From: Streptomyces abikoensis | GTDB lineage: Bacteria > Actinomycetota > Actinomycetes > Streptomycetales > Streptomycetaceae | Direction: 5' to 3' | DNA length: 40,031 nucleotides | Assembly (NCBI RefSeq): GCF_014648775.1 | Contig: NZ_BMRT01000018.1 | Coordinates: 1-40,031 of the forward strand | Program-made: the position numbers and the translations under genes | The notes under the pieces: model-generated | The model's input: only the letters and a program-made list of their open reading frames with translations | Told to the model about the DNA's origin: nothing | Database searches by the model: none | Shown here: in pieces, positions 1 through 7,409 of the stretch | Layout: the number at the start of each line of letters is the position of its first letter | Numbering within the stretch: position 1 is the stretch's first letter

Positions 1-337
1 CCGTTTTCCGTTCCGTTCCCGGTTCGGATTCCTTTTCCGGCCCCCTGTTGGAGCGGGGTTTCTCGCTTTCGGCCTTTCGGCCTCCGGCGTGATCACTACT
101 TTAGCGGATTTTCCCCGGGGCGCCTAATCGGCACCCGTTCCGAATTCCGGGCACGCCGAAATTCATCCCGTTCCAGGGTCAAGCCAAGTGGTGATCGCCG
201 CCGATGCGGCAAGAGTGGCTGTCTTGGGACCGTACCGGCCCCGCGACAACTCGGAGAACACTACGGATCCGGTGGGGTCGTGTCAACCGGCTCCGGCCAC
301 CCTCGTTCGCGCCCTCGTTCACACCCTCCTTCGAGCC
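1..337. other. Intergenic region, no gene seen
   Basis: No convincing coding frame is present. The overlapping frames from about 188 onward are mirror images of the MarR gene that ends at 338. The stretch is rich in short GTTCC/TTCCG runs and looks like the untranslated flank of a gene lying outside the window. Nothing more specific can be supported. Confidence 0.5.
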
Positions 338-886
338 TCATTCGAGGTCGGTGAGCCGTCCTCCGGCGTCCGGCTGGGTGCGCTCCACCCGGCGCAGCAG
401 TCGGGTCAGCATCTCGCCGAGCTGGGCGCGCTCGTCGGTGGAGAGGTCCTGGAGGAGTTCCTCCTCGAAGACCGTGGCCTTGCGCAGGCCCTCCAGCCAC
501 TTCGCCCGTCCGTCCTCCGTGATGCCGACGATCACGCGGACGCGGTTGTTCTCGTCCCTCTCCCTGGTGACCAGACCCTCCGCGACCATGCGGTCGATGC
601 GGTGGGTCATGGCGGCCGGGGTGAGGCCGAGGCGCTTGGCGAGGTCGCCGGGGCCCAGGCGATAGGGGTCGCCGGCGAGGACGAGGGCCTTGAGGACCTC
701 CCACTCGGCGTTGCCCATGCCGAGCTCCGCGGTCTGGCGCCCGTACGCGACGTTCATGCGGCGGTTGAGGCGGCTGAGAGCGGAGACGACGCGTTCCACC
801 TGCGGATCCAGGCCCTGGTACTCGCGCTGGTAGACGGCGATCTGCTCTTCGAGGCTCGGCTCGGCGGGCCCGGGGGTGTCTGCCAT
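338..886 (-). CDS. MarR-family transcriptional regulator
   Basis: This 182-residue protein is a winged-helix MarR regulator, a dimer that usually represses a neighbouring efflux or stress gene and is released by small ligands. The DNA-binding region is clear: a helix around LGPGDLAKRLGLTPAAMTHR (about residues 77-96), followed by the wing with RERDENNRVRV (about 108-118). The flanking helices form the dimer interface. The gene is divergent from an MFS transporter 101 bp away, so that transporter is the likely target, along with its own promoter. The ATG at 886 has no Shine-Dalgarno, but a -10-like GATACT (894-899 on the complement) lies 7 nt upstream, which suggests a leaderless transcript. 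I recall the S. coelicolor equivalent as SCO4122. Confidence 0.9.
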   Translation of the reverse strand: MADTPGPAEPSLEEQIAVYQREYQGLDPQVERVVSALSRLNRRMNVAYGRQTAELGMGNAEWEVLKALVLAGDPYRLGPGDLAKRLGLTPAAMTHRIDRMVAEGLVTRERDENNRVRVIVGITEDGRAKWLEGLRKATVFEEELLQDLSTDERAQLGEMLTRLLRRVERTQPDAGGRLTDLE

Positions 887-940
887 GAGCGGCAGTATCG
901 CAGAAAACGTTGGCGCTAAAGCCCTTCGGCATGTACTCTT

Positions 941-972
941 TAGCTTCGAAGTTTAGGGTTGAAGTCTTCAAG
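941..972. promoter_or_regulatory. Operator candidate between marR and the MFS gene
   Basis: Two palindromes sit side by side: CTTCGAAG at 944-951, inside a wider near-palindrome, and TTGAAG-T-CTTCAA at 959-971. They overlap a TAGGGT -10 candidate (953-958) reading toward the MFS gene. Their place between a MarR gene and its divergent transporter makes them the likely MarR binding site. This is inference. Confidence 0.55.
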
Positions 973-987
973 CTTGAGGGGTGAGGA

Positions 988-2331
988 GTGACCACCGCGA
1001 TGGGCGCGGCACTGCGCCGGATCCAGTTGGGCAACGCGTTGAGCGCGTTCGGCAACGGCTTCACGGTTCCGTATCTCTACGTCTATGTGGCGAAGGTGCG
1101 GGGCCTGGGAGCGGGGACAGCGGGTCTGACGCTGTTCACGCTGGCCGTGGCCGCGCTCGTCGTGCTGCCTTTCACCGGTCGGGCGATCGACCGGCGGGGT
1201 CCGTTGCCCGTGGCCATCGTGGGTACGGTCTCGGCGGCGATCGGTTCGCTGGGCCTGGGCCTGTCGAGCGTGACGCCGCTGGTCATCGCCTCCGCCGCCG
1301 CGCTCGGTGCGGGCATCGCGGTGATCCAGCCGTCGCTCGCGACCATGATCGTGTGGTGCTCGACGCCCCTGACGCGTTCGCGCTCCTTCGCCACCCAGTT
1401 CTTCCTCAACAACCTGGGCCTGGGTGTCGGTGGACTCATCGGCGGTCTGATGGTCGACGAGAACGCCGCGTCGAGCTTCATCCGGCTGTTCGGCATCGAG
1501 TCGCTGATGTTCCTGGTCCTGGGCGCGACGGTGGCGACCGTGAAGCTGCCGGAGTCCCCCCGGGTCGAGGACGCCGTGCCGACGGACAGCCGGCCCGAGG
1601 GCGCGTGGCGCACCCTGCTGCGTGACCGTTCCATGGTGTGGCTGTGCGTGCTGGGCTTCGTGATGTTCTTCGCCTGCTACGGACAGTTCGAGTCGGGGCT
1701 GGCGGCGTACGCCACGGAGGTCACCCACGTCTCCCCCGCCACGCTGGGCCTGGCGCTGTTCGCCAATACGGCGGCGATCGTCGTGACGCAGTTCGTCGTG
1801 CTGAAGCTGGTGGAGGGCCGCCGGCGCAGCCGGGTCATGGCGCTGGTCGGGCTGATCTGGACCGTGGCGTGGGTGGCCGCGGCGCTGTCCGGTCTGGTGC
1901 ACGGTGCGCAGGCGGTGGCCACGGGGCTGCTGATCTCCACGTACGTGCTGTTCGGTGTCGGTGAGTCGATGCTGTCGCCGACCGTGGCGCCGCTGGTGGC
2001 GGACCTGGCTCCGGCGTCGCTGATCGGTCAGTACAACTCGGCCTTCGCCCTGGTGAAGCAGCTGGCGATGGCTTCAGGGCCGCTGCTGGGCGCGCTGCTG
2101 GTGGGTCTGGGGCTGTCCGGTGTCTATGTGACGCTGCTGATCATGTGCTCGCTCGGCATCACGGCGCTGGCCCTGCGGCTGGGGCGCCGGCTCACCGCGG
2201 CGCAGGACAATCCGCTCGTCGCTCGCGCGCAGCGGGCCCGGGCGGCGGGCCCTGCCGGGACCGGCACCGGCACCGGGAGCGGGACCGAGACCGAGACCGA
2301 GACCAGCGAGCGGGTGCCCGTCGCGGCCTGA
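988..2331 (+). CDS. MFS transporter (drug-efflux type)
   Basis: This 447-residue integral membrane protein is a proton-driven major facilitator with about twelve hydrophobic segments. It belongs to the group related to multidrug efflux proteins. The loop after the second membrane segment reads GRAIDRRGPLPV, a form of the MFS motif A. The C-terminal tail is a low-complexity Gly-Thr-Glu run encoded by GGGACC/GAGACC-type repeats and is probably dispensable. The start is GTG at 988, with GAGG of GGTGAGGA 5 nt upstream. It is divergent from the MarR gene, whose likely operator overlaps its promoter, so expression should rise when MarR binds its ligand. The exported compound cannot be read from the sequence. 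I recall this as the SCO4121 equivalent. Confidence 0.9.
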   Translation: MTTAMGAALRRIQLGNALSAFGNGFTVPYLYVYVAKVRGLGAGTAGLTLFTLAVAALVVLPFTGRAIDRRGPLPVAIVGTVSAAIGSLGLGLSSVTPLVIASAAALGAGIAVIQPSLATMIVWCSTPLTRSRSFATQFFLNNLGLGVGGLIGGLMVDENAASSFIRLFGIESLMFLVLGATVATVKLPESPRVEDAVPTDSRPEGAWRTLLRDRSMVWLCVLGFVMFFACYGQFESGLAAYATEVTHVSPATLGLALFANTAAIVVTQFVVLKLVEGRRRSRVMALVGLIWTVAWVAAALSGLVHGAQAVATGLLISTYVLFGVGESMLSPTVAPLVADLAPASLIGQYNSAFALVKQLAMASGPLLGALLVGLGLSGVYVTLLIMCSLGITALALRLGRRLTAAQDNPLVARAQRARAAGPAGTGTGTGSGTETETETSERVPVAA

Positions 2332-2355
2332 CGTTCATGCCCGACGTCCATGCAT

Positions 2356-2407
2356 AAAGGGGTGGGTCTGACCGGAAGGGAAAGCTTCCGGTCAGACCCA
2401 CCCCTTT
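2356..2407. terminator. Bidirectional terminator, 23-bp perfect stem
   Basis: Arms 2356-2378 and 2385-2407 are perfect reverse complements with a 6-nt loop (GGAAAG). The stem ends in AAA/TTT on both sides, so it works in either direction. It separates two convergent genes, and the phosphatase stop codon (2406-2408) lies inside its right foot. Confidence 0.9.
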
Positions 2408-4187
2408 ACATATGCGCACCCGTACCCGGCAGCGCGAACTCGCACCAGACGGCCTTGCCACCGCCCGGGGTGCGGCGCGATCCCCAGGACGAGGCGATGG
2501 TGGCGATGATCGAGATGCCGCGGCCGGCCTCGTCCGCGGGCTCGGCGCGGCGGCGGCGCGGCAGGTGGTCGTCCCCGTCGGTGACCTCGATGATCAGGCG
2601 GCGGTCGGTGCGGCGCAGCCGGAGCCGCATGGGCGGTTCGCCGTGCTGGAGGGAGTTGGCCACGAGCTCGCTGGCGGCCAGGACGCCCAGGTCGCGCAGC
2701 TCGGTGGGGAAGCGCCAGCTGGCGAGGACCCCCGAGGCGAAGGCGCGGGCCCGGGGCGCGGCCTCGATGCCGCCGAGGAGCTCGAGCGCGGCGTTGTGGA
2801 AGAGCTCGGCGTCGTGGCCGGTGCGGAAGGGGTGCTGGAGGACGAGCATGGCGACGTCGTCGTCGTGTTCCTGGGTGACGCCGAGGGCACGGATGAGGCG
2901 GTCGCACATGACCTGGGGTGAGCCGGTCGCACCCGCGAACGCCCGCTCGAGTGCGGCGACGCCCTCGTCGATGTCCTCGTGGCGGCGCTCGACGAGGCCG
3001 TCCGTATAGAGGACGGCGCTGGAACCGGGGCCGAGGGGCATGCTGCCGGACGTGTGGAGCCAGCCGCCGGTGCCGAGCGGGGGGCCGGTGGGCTCGGCGG
3101 CCCGGTGGACGATGCCGTCGGGGTCGCGGACGAGGATCGGCAGATGGCCGGCCGAGGCGTAGACGAGGCGGCCCTCGTTGGGGTCGTGGACGGCGTAGAC
3201 GCAGGTGGCGATCTGGGTGGCGTCGATCTCGGCGGCGAGGCCGTCGAGGAGCTGGAGGACCTCGTGGGGCGGGAGGTCGAGGCGGGCGTAGGCCCGTACC
3301 GCGGTGCGGAGCTGGCCCATGACGGCGGCGGCGCGGACACCCCGGCCCATGACGTCGCCGATGACGAGGGCGGTGCGGCCGGCGCCGAGGGTGATGACGT
3401 CGTACCAGTCGCCGCCGACGGCGGTGTCGCTGCCGCCGGGCTGGTAGGTGGCGGCGACGCGGAGGTCGTCGGGCTGCTCCAGCTCCTGCGGGAGGAGGCT
3501 GCGCTGGAGGGTGACGGCCGCCTCGCGCTGGCGGCGTTCGCTGGCGCGCAGTCGTTCGGCGGCTTCCACCTGGTCGGTGACGTCGGCGGCGAAGACGAGG
3601 ACGCCGCGCCGGCCGTCGCCGTGGCCGGCTGTTCCCTCACCCGTCGATCCTTCACCCGTCAGTCCCTCACCGGTCGCGCCGTGGCCGCCGACACCGGGGT
3701 CGCCGATGTCGATGGGGGTGCAGGTGAAGGTGTAGTAGCCGTGGCGGCCGGCGGCGGGGGCGCGGCGGGACTTGACCGTGCGGGGTTTGCGGCTGCGCAG
3801 TACCTGATCCATCAGGGGAAGCAGGCCGAGTTCCACGAGTTCGGGGAGGGCCTCGCGGGCGGGTGCTCCGGGGGTGCGGGGGCCGAAGAGAGTGGCGTAG
3901 GCGTCGTTGACGTAGGCGATGCGGTGCTCGGGGCCGTAGACGACGGCGACGAGGGCCGGGACGGTGCCGAGGATGTCGTGGACGGAGAGCGCGTCGAGGC
4001 GGGGGACGGGCTCGGTGTCAGGCGCCGGCGCGGATCCGGCCCGGGCGGCGGGCACGGTGCCGGGGCCGGCGGGACCACCGCCGTCGGGAGGCGGGGGCTG
4101 CGGGGGCGTGGCGGGCGTGCGGTCGGCGCGCGCCGCTGCTCGACGCTGCGTTCCGGGGAGCCGGGCGCTCCAGCGGGTGAAGTTCAC
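2406..4187 (-). CDS. PAS-SpoIIE phosphatase-HATPase regulatory protein
   Basis: This 593-residue soluble protein is a metal-dependent PP2C/SpoIIE serine/threonine phosphatase fused to an anti-sigma-type kinase domain. After a proline-rich tail comes a PAS domain (about 75-210), then the phosphatase (about 235-440) with the metal-binding motifs GGDWYD, GDVMGRG, ASAGHLPILV, LYTDGLVER and DDDVAML. Last is a GHKL ATPase (about 480-590) with ELVANSLQHGE and AGRGISII. Such proteins act in partner-switching circuits, dephosphorylating anti-anti-sigma proteins. The PAS domain contains an in-frame 15-bp repeat (three copies, 3633-3677) giving TGEG-type repeats. The start is GTG at 4187, with GAGG upstream. 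Its partner sigma system is not in the window. I recall this as the SCO4120 equivalent. Confidence 0.9.
   Translation of the reverse strand: MNFTRWSARLPGTQRRAAARADRTPATPPQPPPPDGGGPAGPGTVPAARAGSAPAPDTEPVPRLDALSVHDILGTVPALVAVVYGPEHRIAYVNDAYATLFGPRTPGAPAREALPELVELGLLPLMDQVLRSRKPRTVKSRRAPAAGRHGYYTFTCTPIDIGDPGVGGHGATGEGLTGEGSTGEGTAGHGDGRRGVLVFAADVTDQVEAAERLRASERRQREAAVTLQRSLLPQELEQPDDLRVAATYQPGGSDTAVGGDWYDVITLGAGRTALVIGDVMGRGVRAAAVMGQLRTAVRAYARLDLPPHEVLQLLDGLAAEIDATQIATCVYAVHDPNEGRLVYASAGHLPILVRDPDGIVHRAAEPTGPPLGTGGWLHTSGSMPLGPGSSAVLYTDGLVERRHEDIDEGVAALERAFAGATGSPQVMCDRLIRALGVTQEHDDDVAMLVLQHPFRTGHDAELFHNAALELLGGIEAAPRARAFASGVLASWRFPTELRDLGVLAASELVANSLQHGEPPMRLRLRRTDRRLIIEVTDGDDHLPRRRRAEPADEAGRGISIIATIASSWGSRRTPGGGKAVWCEFALPGTGAHM
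3633..3677. repeat. In-frame 15-bp tandem repeat, three copies
   Basis: Three 15-bp units (3633-3647, 3648-3662, 3663-3677) share the core TCACCCGTC with a few substitutions. They encode TGEG repeats in a loop of the PAS domain. A 15-bp unit keeps the frame, so copy number can vary without breaking the gene. Confidence 0.85.
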
Positions 4188-4465
4188 TGAGGATTACCTC
4201 GCGGAGTCGTTCCGGGTCAGCTCGGCGACGTGGGGTGCCTTGCGGGGTGGCGGTGCCGCGCGCCCGGCTCGGCGGCGCGGTCTGCGGTGCGGGGGCCGGC
4301 CCCCGGGGGAGTGCAGCAAACGTCCGGATCCTCATGATTGTTACTCTTCGCGGCTACCAGCCCACCCATGGTCACACGTCCAGTGTGGCCGACGGGTCCG
4401 ACATTCGTCAGACGCCGCGTCCCAAAAGGGGGTTCCGGCTGAAGGACCGTGCCCGTCACCGGGCG

Positions 4466-6103
4466 TCAGCTGGCCTCCGGGTGGCGTCCCGTGCCCGCCG
4501 CGAGCTCGAATTCGGCCCGGGGGTTCTCCAGTGAGCCGAGCGAGACGATCTCGCGTTTGAAGAGTCCGGCGAGGGCCCAGTCGGCGAGGACGCGTGCCTT
4601 GCGGTTGAGGGTGGGGACCCTGCTGAGGTGGTAGGCGCGGTGCATGAACCAGGCGGGGTAGCCCTTGAGCTTCCTGCCGTAGACGTGGGCGACGCCCTTG
4701 TGGAAGCCGAGGGAGGCGACGGAGCCGACGTATTTGTGGCGGTAGTCCTGGAGGTCGTGGCCGCGGAGGGAGGCGATGACGTTCCGGGCGAGGACCTTGG
4801 ACTGGCGCACGGCGTGCTGGGCGTTGGGGGCGCAGGTGGCGTCGGCCTGTCCGGCAGTGAGGTCGGGGACGGCCGCGGCGTCCCCGGCGGCCCACGCGTG
4901 CGGGACGCCGTCCACGCGGAGGGCGGCGGTGCAGACGAGCCTGCCGCGCTCGTCGAGGGGCAGGTCGGTGGCGGCGAGGACGGGGTGGGGTTTGACGCCG
5001 GTGGTCCACACGAGCGTGCGGGTGGGGAAGCGCGAGCCGTCGCTGAGCACGGCGACGCGGTTCTCGCACGACTGGAGGCGGGTGTCGAGGCGTACGTCGA
5101 TGTTGCGGCCGCGCAGTTCCCGGATGGCGTACTGGCCCATCTCCGTGCCGACTTCGGGGAGGATGCGGTGGCTCGCCTCGACCAGGATGAACTTCAGGTC
5201 TTCGGGCTGGATGTTGTGGTAGTAGCGGGTGGCGTAGCGGGCCATGTCCTCCAGCTCGGCGAGCGCCTCCACGCCCGCGTAGCCGCCGCCGACGAAGACG
5301 AAGGTGAGGGCGGCGTAGCGGACTTCGGGGTCGCGGGTGGAGGAGGCGATGTCGAGCTGTTCGAGGACGTGGTTGCGCAGACCGGTGGCCTCCTCGACCG
5401 TCTTGAAGCCGATGCCGTAATCGGCGAGGCCGGGGACGGGGAGGGTGCGGGAGATGGAGCCGGGGGCGAGGACCAGCTCGTCGTAGTGGAGGTCGACGGC
5501 GCCGGTGCCTTCTTCCTCGCTGGCGAGGGTCTTGACGGTGGCGGTGCGGTTCTTGTGGTCGATGGCGGTGACCTCGCCGGTGAGGACCTGGCATTTGGCG
5601 AGGACCTGACGCAGCGGCACGACGACGTGGCGGGGCTGGATGGAGCCGGCGGCGGCCTCGGGCAGGAACGGCTGGTAGGTCATGTACGGCTCGGGGTCGA
5701 TGACCAGGACGTCGGCCTCGCCGCGCTTGAGCTTCCGCTGGAGGTGCAGGGCGGCGTACATCCCGACGTAGCCGCCGCCGACGACGAGGATGCGCGTGCG
5801 GGTGGGGGCGGGGACGCCGGGGGTTGGGGCCTCGCGGTTGGCCGTCTCGCGGCGTGAGGCTTCACGGGCGGGAGCGTCGCCGACGGGTGCCTCGGAGGTG
5901 GGTGCCTCGGTGGCTGGATCGGTTCCGGTCGGTGCGGGTTCCGTTCCCTCCCGCTCCTGCCGTCCCTCGTGCCTCTCACGCGCCGGTCCGCTCTCCAAGG
6001 CCCTCTTCCTCCTCGTGCTGCCGCGTCGTCCTGGCATCGTCCTCGCGTTGTGGCACAGCTCCTTCCCATGACGCATCGCCCTCAATGGTTTGTCCACAGC
6101 CAC
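4466..6103 (-). CDS. Type II NADH dehydrogenase-like flavoprotein
   Basis: This FAD/NAD-binding oxidoreductase of the NDH-2 type transfers electrons from NADH to quinone at the inner face of the membrane without pumping protons. It has an FAD-binding RILVVGGGYVGMYAA (from about residue 104), the NADH-binding FVFVGGGYAGVEAL, and the FAD-contacting AWAAGDAAAVPD. The C-terminal part (WFMHRAYHLSRVPTLNRK) resembles the amphipathic membrane anchor of the family. The first 100 residues are low-complexity Arg/Pro/Glu-rich and not part of the fold, so the start is uncertain: GTG 6103 has no ribosome binding site, while ATG 6076 and ATG at about 6038 each have a nearby GAGG. A perfect DnaA box overlaps the upstream start. 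It is divergent from atrA. I recall this as the SCO4119 equivalent. Confidence 0.88.
   Translation of the reverse strand: MAVDKPLRAMRHGKELCHNARTMPGRRGSTRRKRALESGPARERHEGRQEREGTEPAPTGTDPATEAPTSEAPVGDAPAREASRRETANREAPTPGVPAPTRTRILVVGGGYVGMYAALHLQRKLKRGEADVLVIDPEPYMTYQPFLPEAAAGSIQPRHVVVPLRQVLAKCQVLTGEVTAIDHKNRTATVKTLASEEEGTGAVDLHYDELVLAPGSISRTLPVPGLADYGIGFKTVEEATGLRNHVLEQLDIASSTRDPEVRYAALTFVFVGGGYAGVEALAELEDMARYATRYYHNIQPEDLKFILVEASHRILPEVGTEMGQYAIRELRGRNIDVRLDTRLQSCENRVAVLSDGSRFPTRTLVWTTGVKPHPVLAATDLPLDERGRLVCTAALRVDGVPHAWAAGDAAAVPDLTAGQADATCAPNAQHAVRQSKVLARNVIASLRGHDLQDYRHKYVGSVASLGFHKGVAHVYGRKLKGYPAWFMHRAYHLSRVPTLNRKARVLADWALAGLFKREIVSLGSLENPRAEFELAAGTGRHPEAS
6090..6098 (+). promoter_or_regulatory. 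Perfect DnaA box
   Basis: TTGTCCACA matches the Streptomyces DnaA box exactly. It lies in the 5' end of the NADH dehydrogenase gene, in the region divergent from atrA. DnaA could act here as a transcription factor, but a single box may also be chance. Confidence 0.45.
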
Positions 6104-6278
6104 TTTGAAATGTATGACCGGTCCCGGAGCTGATCCGTCCGTGCGAGGAGACCCGTCAAGTAGGAAAAATTCGCAGGTCAGGGGGGATGCGACGGGGCGG
6201 AGCGGTGGTGCAGAATCAAAGGGGATCAGGCCCGTACTCCAATCGGGGACGGCCTGTGCGGAACTACCCCCTTCTTTC

Positions 6279-6308
6279 TTGACCTGGGCTCAACTATGTT
6301 CGTACTCC
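6279..6308 (+). promoter_or_regulatory. Candidate atrA promoter
   Basis: TTGACC (6279-6284) and TACTCC (6303-6308) are separated by 18 nt, upstream of atrA. The -35 is good and the -10 is weak. The roughly 75-nt leader that follows has a purine-rich GGGGGA just before the ATG. Confidence 0.4.
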
Positions 6309-6383
6309 GTCGGGGTGTCGAGACACGCCCCGGCAGTCAGGGCGGGGAGTCTCCGGGGGGAGACGTCATAACCGGGGGAACGT

Positions 6384-7133
6384 ATGACCATTCAGAGCTC
6401 TCATTGGTCTGCCGCTGTCGCGACGACGACCGACGGCACGAGTGGCCGTAATACGCCGTTGCGCGTGGACGCTCAGCGCAATCTGGAACATGTTCTGCGG
6501 GCGGCTCGCGAGGTCTTCGGCGAGCTGGGGTACGGGGCGCCGATGGAGGACGTGGCGCGCCGGGCCCGGGTGGGAGTGGGGACGGTCTACCGCCGGTTCC
6601 CCAGCAAGGACGTGCTGGTCCGGCGGATAGCCGAGGAGGAGACGGCACGGCTCACCGAGCAGGCGCGCACCGCGCTGGGGCAGGAGGACGAGCCGTGGTC
6701 GGCGCTGTCCCGGTTCCTGCGCACGTCGGTGGCGTCGGGCGCGGGGCGGCTGCTGCCTCCGCAGGTGCTGCGGGTCGGCGTCGACGTGGAGGCCGAGGAG
6801 CTCCGGGAGCGGGTTCCGGCGCGGGTGCCGCAGCAGCGGCAGCCCGTGGGCGCCGGGGGCCAGCTGCACGAGCTGCGGCTCGTCGAGCAGCGGCCGGCGG
6901 CGGTCCAGGAGCGGGACGACGCCGGTGCGGCGGCCCTGCTGGACGTCGTGGGCCGGCTGGTGGAGCGGGCGCGCTCGGCGGGTGAGCTCCGCGCCGATGT
7001 GACCGTCGCGGATGTGCTGCTGGTGATAGCGACGGCCGCGCCGTCCCTGCCGGACGCGGCACAGCAGGCGGCGGCCTCGTCGCGGCTGCTGGACATCCTG
7101 CTGGAGGGCCTGCGGTCCCGTCCCGCGCGGTAG
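6384..7133 (+). CDS. atrA: AtrA, TetR-family developmental and antibiotic regulator
   Basis: This 249-residue TetR regulator has an N-terminal helix-turn-helix (about residues 33-80) with the segment YGAPMEDVARRARVGVGTVY, followed by a helical ligand-binding domain. The start MTIQS, the DNA-binding domain and the C-terminal TAAPSLPDAAQQAAASSR match AtrA of S. coelicolor as I recall it (SCO4118). AtrA is known to activate actII-ORF4, and its S. griseus orthologue activates strR, so it links growth state to antibiotic production. The middle (about 135-185) is variable between species and is Glu/Arg/Pro-rich here. The ATG at 6384 follows GGGGGA. It is divergent from the NADH dehydrogenase gene and ends at a strong hairpin at 7159-7202. 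Confidence 0.87.
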   Translation: MTIQSSHWSAAVATTTDGTSGRNTPLRVDAQRNLEHVLRAAREVFGELGYGAPMEDVARRARVGVGTVYRRFPSKDVLVRRIAEEETARLTEQARTALGQEDEPWSALSRFLRTSVASGAGRLLPPQVLRVGVDVEAEELRERVPARVPQQRQPVGAGGQLHELRLVEQRPAAVQERDDAGAAALLDVVGRLVERARSAGELRADVTVADVLLVIATAAPSLPDAAQQAAASSRLLDILLEGLRSRPAR

Positions 7134-7158
7134 CCCGTCGGCGGAAGCCGTGAGGTGA

Positions 7159-7202
7159 CGGTTGTCGGCGGCGGCGACGCAGGTCGCGGGCGCCGACAAC
7201 CG
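7159..7202 (+). terminator. atrA terminator hairpin
   Basis: CGGTTGTCGGC (7159-7169) and GCCGACAACCG (7192-7202) form a perfect 11-bp stem 26 nt after the atrA stop. It is followed by a pyrimidine-rich CCCTCTTCTTCAC run rather than a pure T tract, which is usual in this group. Confidence 0.8.
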
Positions 7203-7236
7203 CCCTCTTCTTCACTCTCTTCTTCACCGGATTTCT

Positions 7237-7280
7237 GTCGGTTCCCAGTCGGGTCCCAGTCGGTTCCTATCGGTTCTCGT
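7237..7280. repeat. 11-bp iterons upstream of the sigma factor gene
   Basis: GTCGGTTCCCA (7237-7247), GTCGGGTCCCA (7248-7258) and GTCGGTTCCTA (7259-7269) are head-to-tail, with a fourth degenerate TCGGTTCT copy after them. An 11-bp period places each unit on the same face of the helix, as in cooperative protein-binding sites. On the other strand each unit reads GGGAACCGAC-like, which resembles an ECF -35 GGAAC. Confidence 0.65.
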
Positions 7281-7409
7281 GACCATCGGTATTCCGGCCC
7301 GGCCAGGGCCCGGACGGGTGGTTGCCGCTGGTGAAGTGATCCTGCCGCGTTCCCGTATGCCAGGCTGCTCGGAGTTCGAGTGTGCCGGCGTGTACGGGGA
7401 GCCTGCGCT

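Noticed and set aside
188..1902. Long open frames overlapping the MarR and MFS genes on the opposite strand or other frames
   Set aside because: High GC leaves stop codons rare in shadow frames. These have no ribosome binding sites and no family-like content.
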